From the NCBI GenBank assembly GCA_003244035.1, contig QHBV01000256.1:9530-20473 (forward strand): a DNA stretch of 10,944 bases, given 5' to 3'. Shown piece by piece: positions 1 to 4,938 of the stretch. Position 1 is the first letter of the stretch. Each line of letters begins with the position of its first letter. A program made the translations under genes and the position numbers. This DNA comes from Solirubrobacterales bacterium (GTDB taxonomy: Bacteria; Actinomycetota; Thermoleophilia; Solirubrobacterales; Solirubrobacteraceae). The notes under the pieces were generated by a model. It was not told where the DNA came from, searched no databases, and saw only the letters and a program-made list of their open reading frames with translations.

Positions 1-344
1 CCGCCGCCCACCTTCTGCGTGTTCTCCGCCTCGGTCGAGGAGCTGTTGAGTCCCGACTGCGTCGTGTTGCCAATGTGCACGCCGCCCGGACCGGTGGCCG
101 GCGGGGTCTGCTGGTCGAGCGTTTGCGAGGTGCCAGCGGTCTGGCTGTTGTTCTGGCTGGGGCTGCCCACGACCACGGCGCCGCCTCCACCCACCTTCTG
201 GGTGTTCGAGAGCTCAGTCGAGCTCGAGTTCTTGCCGGACTGGGACGTGTCGCCGACGATCACCCCACCGCCGACGTTCTGCGCGGCGAGCTGACCGGTC
301 GTAGCCGACTGGTTGTTTGTCTGGGTCGGACTGCCGACGGTCAC
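1..344 (-). repeat. Protein-level tandem repeats, period about 28 aa
   Basis: Codons 29-142 of the partial secreted gene encode four consecutive repeats. Repeats 2 and 4 are nearly identical (QSGKNSSSTELSNTQKVGGG and QSGLNSSSTEAENTQKVGGG). Repeats 1 and 3 resemble each other (VGSPTQTNNQ and VGSPSQNNSQ). This gives a higher-order A-B-A-B period of about 57-60 aa. The repeat continues across the window edge, so the copy number is unknown. Confidence 0.8.
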
Positions 345-428
345 CGACGCCGCCTGCGCGGCGGTCACGCCGAACGCGAGCGTCGAGGCTCCGAACAGCC
401 CCAACACGATTGATCTGGGATGAAGCAC
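1..428 (-). CDS. Secreted Gln/Asn-rich tandem-repeat protein, possible curli-like amyloid (partial)
   Basis: The 3' end lies beyond the left edge, and 142 residues are visible. I chose the GTG at 426-428 because it opens a clean signal peptide: LHPR, then a hydrophobic stretch at residues 7-23, then an AQA-A cleavage site near residue 26. A GGCAGG Shine-Dalgarno-like sequence lies just upstream. The mature chain has four repeats of 27-32 aa. Each has V-x-[VI]-G, Gln four residues after the Gly, Asn/Gln four further on and Gln fourteen after the first Gln (Q36/Q40/Q50, Q63/N67/Q77, Q92/Q96/Q106, Q124/N128/Q138), followed by a Gly-rich turn. No Cys, Trp, Phe or Tyr is visible after the signal peptide. 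Regular Q/N ladders of this kind suggest a stacked beta-solenoid such as curlin, but curlin uses Q-x4-N-x5-Q, so homology is unproven. It has its own promoter candidate upstream. Function is unknown; an extracellular fibre or biofilm matrix protein is my best inference. Confidence 0.75.
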   Translation of the reverse strand, partial: MLHPRSIVLGLFGASTLAFGVTAAQAASVTVGSPTQTNNQSATTGQLAAQNVGGGVIVGDTSQSGKNSSSTELSNTQKVGGGGAVVVGSPSQNNSQTAGTSQTLDQQTPPATGPGGVHIGNTTQSGLNSSSTEAENTQKVGG

Positions 429-494
429 GCTTGCCTGCCTTTCGTCTTTGCGACGGTCGTCGCTGGTTGTCTTCCCTCTAAGCAACGGTTCGCC

Positions 495-544
495 GCCTTG
501 GAAGTTTCGCTGTTGGCCTGGGCCTTGGAAGTTTCGCTCTTGGC
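495..544. repeat. Direct repeat, two copies with 27-bp period, in the leader
   Basis: GCCTTGGAAGTTTCGCT occurs at 495-511 and again, identically, at 522-538. After one mismatch both copies continue with TTGGC (513-517 and 540-544). Each copy contains a short dyad, GAA-GT-TTC. The repeats lie about 85-120 nt upstream of the GTG of the Q/N repeat gene, inside its predicted transcript. They could be regulator-binding sites in DNA or repeated elements in the leader RNA. Confidence 0.65.
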
Positions 545-582
545 GGTCGTTCCTCGGCGTCCCTACGGGAAACGTCGGATTC

Positions 583-605
583 TGGGGCAGCCGCGGCTGG
601 CCCCA
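583..605 (-). promoter_or_regulatory. Strong GC hairpin in the leader of the Q/N repeat gene
   Basis: TGGGGCAGCCG pairs with CGGCTGgCCCCA, giving 11-bp arms with one bulged base (600). It includes the 12-bp palindrome CAGCCGCGGCTG at 588-599. No T tract follows on either strand, so it is not a typical intrinsic terminator. In the predicted leader RNA it would form a stable stem about 100 nt after the start site. An attenuator, an RNA-stabilising stem or chance GC pairing are all possible. Confidence 0.4.
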
Positions 606-710
606 AGCATTCAGAAGCTCGATGTCTCGCTGCCCCACCCTCCCTTCAGATCTGGCAGATCTCGCGCACGCTGCGGATGATCCCTGCCCCTTGTCATGGA
701 ACTGTAGCGG

Positions 711-740
711 AATATACCGGCTTGCCCCGGACGTTTACAA
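711..740 (-). promoter_or_regulatory. Sigma-70-like promoter candidate for the Q/N repeat gene
   Basis: On the minus strand, TTGTAA (735-740; four of six matches to TTGACA) is followed after 18 bases by TATATT (711-716; five of six matches to TATAAT). This AT-rich pair stands out in very GC-rich DNA. It lies after the stop of the upstream secreted gene and points at the Q/N repeat gene. Predicted initiation is near 704, giving a leader of about 275 nt. This is motif evidence only. Confidence 0.45.
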
Positions 741-744
741 GCGC

Positions 745-794
745 CGGAGCTCCATTCTCAGCGCTGAAGCTCCGATGCTCGATTTTTCGGAGCT
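745..794 (-). terminator. Overlapping inverted repeats past the stop of the small secreted gene
   Basis: AGCTCCGA (768-775) can pair with TCGGAGCT (787-794) around an 11-base loop. Alternatively, its first seven bases can pair with CGGAGCT at 745-751. The palindrome TCAGCGCTGA (758-767) lies between. The first hairpin starts only 9 bases after the TAG at 803-805, a suitable place for a transcript-ending or 3'-protecting stem. No U tract follows on the minus strand, so true terminator function is doubtful. Confidence 0.3.
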
Positions 795-802
795 GCGCTT
801 AT

Positions 803-1321
803 CTATGGCGTCACGCTCCACGTCACCTTGCCGCTGTCGCAGCTGTTCGTGGTCTTGCCCGACTTGTCGGCGTAGGTGATCTTGATGTCGAACGTTCCCG
901 TCGCCAGGTTGGGCCGGTTGAAGTAGCCGGCCAGGCTGACGCCGAACGTCGCGCTGCCGCCGCTGGCTGTGTTCTCCTTGAACGAGTTCGAGGAGGAGAA
1001 ATGGCCGCTCGAGCTGATCGCCTTGTTCAGGCTGATCGACAGGCCCGTGAGGCTCGACTTGTCCTGGCAGGTGGCGATCCACTCGAGATCGAAGCGCGAC
1101 ACGGCCTTGCCGTTGCGCGAGGAGCGCAGGTCGGCGGGAAGCGCCAGCTTGCCCGACTTCTGCGAAGTCGTCCCGACGTACCCCTCGTTGTTGCGGGCAT
1201 GATGGCTGGATGCCGCGTGGGCGCGGGGCTTTGCGCTCGCCGTGGCGAGCGGGAGGGCTAAAGGCGCGAGCAGGCCGGCTGAGAGCGCGGCTGCGACGCC
1301 GATGGACTTGGAGCGATGCAT
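803..1321 (-). CDS. Small secreted beta-rich protein with one Cys pair
   Basis: This 172-aa protein has a signal peptide: MHRSKS, a hydrophobic stretch at residues 8-28, and ASA cleavage near residue 30. A His/Ala/Ser-rich linker (31-45) follows. The rest alternates short polar and hydrophobic strands typical of a beta-sandwich. Its only two cysteines are in EWIATC (C85) and NSCDSGKVTW (C161), and probably form a disulfide. The pattern of a first Cys strand, then G.FSS, then an AGYF-like strand, then TGTFDIKITYADKSG...CDSGKVTW, matches a small secreted family I recall as abundant in Thermoleophilia and of unknown function. The ATG is supported by a strong GGAGGT (1330-1335), 8 bases upstream. 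It lies 53 bases after the second collagen-like gene on the same strand, so co-transcription is plausible. Confidence 0.85.
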   Translation of the reverse strand: MHRSKSIGVAAALSAGLLAPLALPLATASAKPRAHAASSHHARNNEGYVGTTSQKSGKLALPADLRSSRNGKAVSRFDLEWIATCQDKSSLTGLSISLNKAISSSGHFSSSNSFKENTASGGSATFGVSLAGYFNRPNLATGTFDIKITYADKSGKTTNSCDSGKVTWSVTP

Positions 1322-1374
1322 ATGGCACTACCTCCGTTCAGGAGTTGGTTGACAGTGAAAGAGCGGTGTCGGCG

Positions 1375-2049
1375 TCACGACAGGCAGATTGCGTACGCGG
1401 TGAAGATGACGTCGGCCGGCGGCGGGCCGGGCACCGGGCCCATCTTGCCCTTCGGGCCCGTCACGCCTAGTACCGCCAGCGGCGGAACGTTGAGGACCTT
1501 GACGAACCAGCCGATTGGGGTGCCGTCGGCTGCCTGGACCGGCTCGCTCGCCTGCACCTCGTCGACCGAGTTGGCCGCTGGGTGGCTGGTGGTTCGGGTC
1601 AGGTCCTTGAACCCACCGCCGACGACGTGCTCGCCGGGCTGGCACGCGGCGAACGCGGCCGCGGCCTTGGTCGGATCGGTCCCGCCAGGCGCCGTCCGGT
1701 CGTTGCCGAAGGTGGTGCCGGACGCGGTCACGATCCTCCATCCCACCGCGCTCGTGCCGCCCGGCCCCGCGGGGCCGGGCGGACCCTGGGGGCCAAGCCG
1801 GCCCCGCTTCAGGCTGGGAAGGGCCGAGGCGGCGAACCGGCGGCTGCGGTCAAGCGCGAGCAGCGTCGAGGGCCGCGGCGAGGATGACGCCCTGAAGCCG
1901 TCGACGCGACCGGCGTTCTGCGCAAAGGACACGCGCGCGGACGCAGCGGCGGCGATCGCGATCGGCGTCGCGGCGAGGATCACTGCGAGCGGTCCGAGCA
2001 CCGCGACCGGGGTGCGGCGGCGGGGGCGCATGCGTGGGATCCGCACCAT
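1375..2049 (-). CDS. Secreted or anchored short collagen-like protein, copy 2
   Basis: This 224-aa protein has an Arg-rich start, a hydrophobic signal or anchor at residues 14-36, and the module AQNAGRVDGFRASSSPRP..LLALDRSRRFAASALP (43-78). A short Gly-X-Y stretch follows (86-98, GPQGPPGPAGPGG), then a C-terminal domain. That domain has CQPGEHVVGGG at 136-146, DGTPIGWFV at 175-183 and a terminal AICLS. The two Cys (136 and 222) are also present in the neighbouring paralogue, so a disulfide is likely. A second Gly-X-Y-like stretch (195-211, GVTGPKGKMGPVPGP) interrupts the C-terminal domain and is absent from the paralogue. The gene starts 28 bases after the paralogue's stop. Its ribosome site is weak (GGGA), so coupling to the upstream gene is plausible. 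The molecular role is unknown; a cell-surface or exported structural protein is likely. Confidence 0.85.
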   Translation of the reverse strand: MVRIPRMRPRRRTPVAVLGPLAVILAATPIAIAAAASARVSFAQNAGRVDGFRASSSPRPSTLLALDRSRRFAASALPSLKRGRLGPQGPPGPAGPGGTSAVGWRIVTASGTTFGNDRTAPGGTDPTKAAAAFAACQPGEHVVGGGFKDLTRTTSHPAANSVDEVQASEPVQAADGTPIGWFVKVLNVPPLAVLGVTGPKGKMGPVPGPPPADVIFTAYAICLS

Positions 2050-2077
2050 CAGATCCCGGCGCCCCGGGTGGGACCGG

Positions 2078-2731
2078 CTAGCTCAGGCACAGGACGTAGA
2101 CCTGGAAGTAGACGGCCACCTGCGCCGGCCCGGCGCTGCCGCCCGCCCCCAGCGCCTGAGGGACGTTGGTCATCTGCACGAACCAGCCGCTGGTGCCGTC
2201 GGAGTGGGTGACCGGCGCGTCCTGCTCGACCTCGTCGAACGAGCCAGGGTGGGCACCGGTCTCGTCGATGTAACCGCCGCCGACGACGCGGCCCGCCTTG
2301 CAGATGACCGATCCGGACGCCGGGTTGGCCGGGTTGTCGCCGTTGTTGACCTGGGGGCTGGTCGTCAGCGAGTCGCTGGTCACCGCGTTGGCGCCGGCCG
2401 CCCCCGGGGGCCCCGCCGGCCCGCGCGGACCAGTCGCGCCCACCGGCAGCACCGAGGCGGGGAACTTGCGGTTGCGCCCGAGCGCGAGCAGCTGCTTTGG
2501 CCGCGGCGAGGAGGACGCCTTGAAGCCGTCGACGCTGCCGGCGTTGTCGGCAAAGCGCGCGTGTCCCTGAAGCTGCGCGGCCGTCGCGAGATGCGCGGCC
2601 GTCGGAAGCGCCTGACCTCGATCAGCGGGAGCGCCGCCGGCCAGAAACCGCGTCGCGACGAGCACGAGCACGCCGGCGATCAGCACCAGCGCGGCGGCCG
2701 GCAAACGACGTTGGAACGACCTGCGCAGCAT
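2078..2731 (-). CDS. Secreted or anchored short collagen-like protein, copy 1
   Basis: This 217-aa protein starts MLRRSFQRRL and has a hydrophobic segment at residues 12-31 that could be a signal peptide or a membrane anchor. The ATG at 2729-2731 has AAGGGAG (2737-2743) five bases upstream. The frame also extends to an ATG at 2824, but that start would put 31 residues with no signal peptide in front and would cover the intergenic palindrome. The order is the ARFADNAGSVDGFKASSSPRP..LLALGRNRKFPASVLP module (58-96), the Gly-X-Y stretch GATGPRGPAGPPGAAG (98-113), a spacer, then the C-terminal domain: CKAGRVVGGG (144-153), DGTSGWFV (178-185), terminal VLCLS. It aligns throughout with the next gene, so the pair arose by duplication. 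It is the first gene of the leftward group and is divergent from the exporter genes. Confidence 0.88.
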   Translation of the reverse strand: MLRRSFQRRLPAAALVLIAGVLVLVATRFLAGGAPADRGQALPTAAHLATAAQLQGHARFADNAGSVDGFKASSSPRPKQLLALGRNRKFPASVLPVGATGPRGPAGPPGAAGANAVTSDSLTTSPQVNNGDNPANPASGSVICKAGRVVGGGYIDETGAHPGSFDEVEQDAPVTHSDGTSGWFVQMTNVPQALGAGGSAGPAQVAVYFQVYVLCLS

Positions 2732-2736
2732 CACGG

Positions 2737-2743
2737 CTCCCTT
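2737..2743 (-). promoter_or_regulatory. Ribosome binding site that decides the start of collagen-like copy 1
   Basis: On the minus strand, AAGGGAG lies five bases before the ATG at 2729-2731. No comparable site precedes the longer in-frame ATG at 2824, so this site supports the 217-aa product over the 248-aa version. Confidence 0.6.
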
Positions 2744-2750
2744 CGGTCTC

Positions 2751-2777
2751 GTGCGATCGGGTGCGCCCCGATCGCAC
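2751..2777. promoter_or_regulatory. Perfect 11-bp inverted repeat in the divergent intergenic region
   Basis: GTGCGATCGGG (2751-2761) is the exact reverse complement of CCCGATCGCAC (2767-2777), around the 5-base spacer TGCGC. It begins 20 bases upstream of the leftward collagen-like start and about 90 bases upstream of the rightward exporter ATPase start. It could be a dimeric regulator operator controlling one or both directions. It could also be a hairpin in the 5' leader of the leftward transcript. Confidence 0.55.
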
Positions 2778-2855
2778 CCACACGGCACCAACCCGTGCTT
2801 GCGCCCAAAGTTGCGGACCAACATACCAGCACCGGCCCCGGCTCGACCGGGCGCC

Positions 2856-2861
2856 TATCCT
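2856..2861 (+). promoter_or_regulatory. Possible -10 element for a leaderless exporter mRNA
   Basis: TATCCT fits the actinobacterial TANNNT pattern and ends 8 bases before the ATG at 2870. Initiation 6-8 bases downstream would produce a leaderless or nearly leaderless transcript, which would fit the missing Shine-Dalgarno sequence. No convincing -35 is present at the expected spacing. Speculative. Confidence 0.2.
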
Positions 2862-2869
2862 CCAGCGCG

Positions 2870-4087
2870 ATGCCGTCCAGTCACACCGCCATCCGGGTGG
2901 CGGGCCTGCACAAGAGCTTTCGGATGCCCAGGCAGCGCGTGCACACGTTCAAGGAGCGCGCGCTGCATCCGCTGCGCCCGACCAGGTATGACGAGCTACG
3001 GGTGCTGCGCGGGATCGACTTCGAGGTGCGCGAGGGCGAGTTCTTCGGGATCGTCGGACGCAACGGCTCGGGCAAGAGCACGCTGCTCAAGTGCCTCGCC
3101 GGGATCTACGGAGTGGACGGCGGGACGATCGAGATCGCGGGAGCGCTGTCGCCCTTCATCGAGCTCGGGGTCGGGTTCAACCCGGACCTGACGGCCCGTG
3201 ACAACGTCGCGCTGAACGCCGTGATGATGGGGCTTACCCCGCGCCAGGCGCGTGCCCGCTTCGAGGAGATCATCGCATTCGCAGAGCTCGAGCGGTTCAC
3301 CGACCAGAAGCTGAAGAACTATTCCTCGGGCATGCAGGTTCGCCTCGCCTTCTCGTTGATGGTGCAGTCAGACCCCGACGTGATGCTGATCGACGAGGTG
3401 CTCGCCGTCGGCGACGCCTCCTTCCAGCAGAAGTGCATCGACGTCTTTCACCGGCTCCGCGACGAGGGCAAGACGATCGTCCTGGTCACCCACGCGATGG
3501 CGATGGTCGAGCGCTTCTGCCACCGGGCGATGATGCTCTCCGACGGCCACATCACGCACATCGGCGACCCGGCCGAGGTCGGTCGTACGTACATGAGCGA
3601 GAACCTCCACAGCGCCCGCGACGACCGCGGTGCCATCCGCGGGGAGGAGGTCCGCCTGCGCGACGCCTGGGTCAGCGACGCAGGTGGACAGCGCGTCGAC
3701 ACCATCGCCCAGGGCGAGCCGATGCGTCTGCATGTCGCGATAGAGGCGATCGCGCTGGTGCGCGGGCCGGCGATCACGATCTGGCTGACCAACGAGGATC
3801 AGGTGCGCGTGTTCTCGGTGGGCGCACGCGAGGACGGTGGCGGCGCGCTCGCCGATCTCGAGCCAGGGGAGCGCACCGAGTTCACGGTCGAGCTCCACAA
3901 CCCGCTCTCGGCGGGCCGCTACTACCTGGGCGCCAGCGTCACCCGCGGCTCGGCCGGGCTCGACGTGCTGCTGCTGCGCCAGCGGGCGGCTGACCTGCTC
4001 TCCTACGGGGCGGACCTGTACGGGCTCGTCGCGGTCGCGCATGTCCAATCTCTCACGCGGACGCGATCGCGCGAGGCAGTCGCGTGA
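2870..4087 (+). CDS. ABC transporter ATPase for surface polysaccharide export (Wzt/TagH type)
   Basis: This 405-aa cytoplasmic ATPase would power glycan export through the permease encoded next. It has Walker A GRNGSGKST (63-71), the segment SPFIELGVGF (94-103) at the Q-loop position, signature YSSGM (151-155), Walker B VMLIDE (171-176) and H-loop His208. The insert HTFKERALHPL before the nucleotide-binding core (about 25-35) is typical of Wzt/TagH proteins. Residues about 255-395 form an extra beta-rich domain like the Wzt C-terminal domain, which in O-antigen exporters recognises the glycan end. Its presence suggests substrate selection, not a bare TagH ATPase. I chose the ATG at 2870 because the ATPase domain begins right after it. 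The frame stays open far upstream, but only across genes on the other strand. No clear Shine-Dalgarno is seen. Its stop overlaps the permease start by 4 bases (GTGA). Confidence 0.93.
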   Translation: MPSSHTAIRVAGLHKSFRMPRQRVHTFKERALHPLRPTRYDELRVLRGIDFEVREGEFFGIVGRNGSGKSTLLKCLAGIYGVDGGTIEIAGALSPFIELGVGFNPDLTARDNVALNAVMMGLTPRQARARFEEIIAFAELERFTDQKLKNYSSGMQVRLAFSLMVQSDPDVMLIDEVLAVGDASFQQKCIDVFHRLRDEGKTIVLVTHAMAMVERFCHRAMMLSDGHITHIGDPAEVGRTYMSENLHSARDDRGAIRGEEVRLRDAWVSDAGGQRVDTIAQGEPMRLHVAIEAIALVRGPAITIWLTNEDQVRVFSVGAREDGGGALADLEPGERTEFTVELHNPLSAGRYYLGASVTRGSAGLDVLLLRQRAADLLSYGADLYGLVAVAHVQSLTRTRSREAVA

Positions 4088-4938
4088 GCTCCGCCGCGCG
4101 GCCGCTGCGCCGGGTTCACGGACCGTCGGCCGTCGGCGGCGGCTGGCGGCGGTTCGTGAGCCTCACCTGGCTGATCGCCACCACCGACTTCAGGCTCAGC
4201 TACTTCGGTTCGGTGCTCGGCTACCTGTGGTCGTTCATGCAGCCGCTGCTGTTCTTCGGCGTCCTCTACCTCGTGTTCGCGGTGATCCTCGCCGGGCACT
4301 TCGCCAAGGTCCGCGACTTCCCGGTCCTGCTGTTGATGAACATCGTCCTGTTCAGCTTCTTCCAGCAGGCGACGGGCGCAGCTGTCGCGTCGCTCGTCCT
4401 GCGCGAGAACCTCGTGCGCAAGATGCAGTTCCCTCGCCTCGTGGTCCCGCTCGCGGTGGTGAGCACGGCTGCGATGCAGCTCGTCCTGAACCTGCTGGTC
4501 GTGATCGTGTTCATGCTCGTCTACGGCGTCACGCCGCGGCTCAGCTGGCTGCTGCTGCCGTTCGTTCTGGTGCCGCTGTGGCTGCTCACGAGCGGCGCCG
4601 CGATGCTGCTCTCGTCGCTCTACGTCCGCTATCGCGATATCGCTCCGATCTGGGGGGTAGTCAGCCAGGCACTGTTCTACTCGAGCCCGATCTTCATCCT
4701 GCTGGACAGCGTGCCCCAGCACTACCGGCGCTACTACCTGTTCAACCCGATCGCCGCGATCCTCCAGCAGGCACGCCATTGGATGGTGGGAGGAAAATCG
4801 CCGGGGGGGCTGAGCACGGCCACGTTGATCGGCGGCTACGGGTGGCTGCTCGTCCCGGTGGGGATCATCGTCGGGACATGGGCGCTCGGCTACTGGGTGT
4901 TCAGCCGCGAGGCGCCGCGGATCGCAGAGGAGCTGTGA
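4084..4938 (+). CDS. ABC-2 type permease for surface polysaccharide export (Wzm/TagG type)
   Basis: This 284-aa inner-membrane protein would form the channel with the preceding ATPase and translocate lipid-linked glycan. It starts at a GTG inside the ATPase stop (GTGA, 4084-4087), which implies translational coupling. The N-terminal amphipathic segment TTDFRLSYFGSVLGYLW (33-49) precedes about six membrane segments, near 45-70, 80-103, 122-148, 152-178, 187-207 and 250-273. Family hallmarks are visible: RLSYFGSVLGYLWS, LYVRYRDIAPIW (179-190), FYSSPIFIL (198-206) and FNPIAAILQQAR (220-231). The length is normal for the family. The last 38 bases overlap the 3' end of the oppositely oriented glycosyltransferase gene, with no terminator between them. 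Confidence 0.94.
   Translation: MSSAARPLRRVHGPSAVGGGWRRFVSLTWLIATTDFRLSYFGSVLGYLWSFMQPLLFFGVLYLVFAVILAGHFAKVRDFPVLLLMNIVLFSFFQQATGAAVASLVLRENLVRKMQFPRLVVPLAVVSTAAMQLVLNLLVVIVFMLVYGVTPRLSWLLLPFVLVPLWLLTSGAAMLLSSLYVRYRDIAPIWGVVSQALFYSSPIFILLDSVPQHYRRYYLFNPIAAILQQARHWMVGGKSPGGLSTATLIGGYGWLLVPVGIIVGTWALGYWVFSREAPRIAEEL

Larger units (their letters stand above)
429..802. other. Non-coding region: leader and promoter of the Q/N repeat gene
   Basis: About 374 bases separate the stop of the small secreted protein gene from the GTG of the Q/N repeat gene. Open frames here are Arg/Cys/Ser-rich shadows with no recognisable domain. The stretch holds a sigma-70-like promoter on the minus strand, two AGATCT palindromes nine bases apart (648-662), a strong GC hairpin (583-605), a 17-bp direct repeat (495-538) and overlapping inverted repeats just past the upstream gene's stop (745-794). 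From the predicted start site near 704 the leader would be about 275 nt. I could not match it to a riboswitch class I know. Confidence 0.6.

Noticed and set aside
495..544. A CRISPR-like repeat.
   Set aside because: There are only two near-adjacent copies with no spacer of normal length and no cas genes.
429..704. A c-di-GMP or c-di-AMP riboswitch in the leader of the Q/N repeat gene.
   Set aside because: I compared the leader by eye with the conserved cores of the GEMM and ydaO classes and found no convincing match. Other classes cannot be excluded without a covariance-model search.
2732..2824. A longer start (ATG at 2824) for collagen-like copy 1.
   Set aside because: The extra 31 residues contain no signal peptide and would bury the true hydrophobic signal or anchor. 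They also cover the intergenic palindrome and have no ribosome site, whereas the ATG at 2731 has AAGGGAG.
1316..2869. A 518-codon plus-strand N-terminal extension of the exporter ATPase.
   Set aside because: The frame is open only because it is antisense to the two collagen-like genes in very GC-rich DNA. The extension is Arg/Ala-rich, matches no domain, and the ATPase domain starts right after the ATG at 2870.
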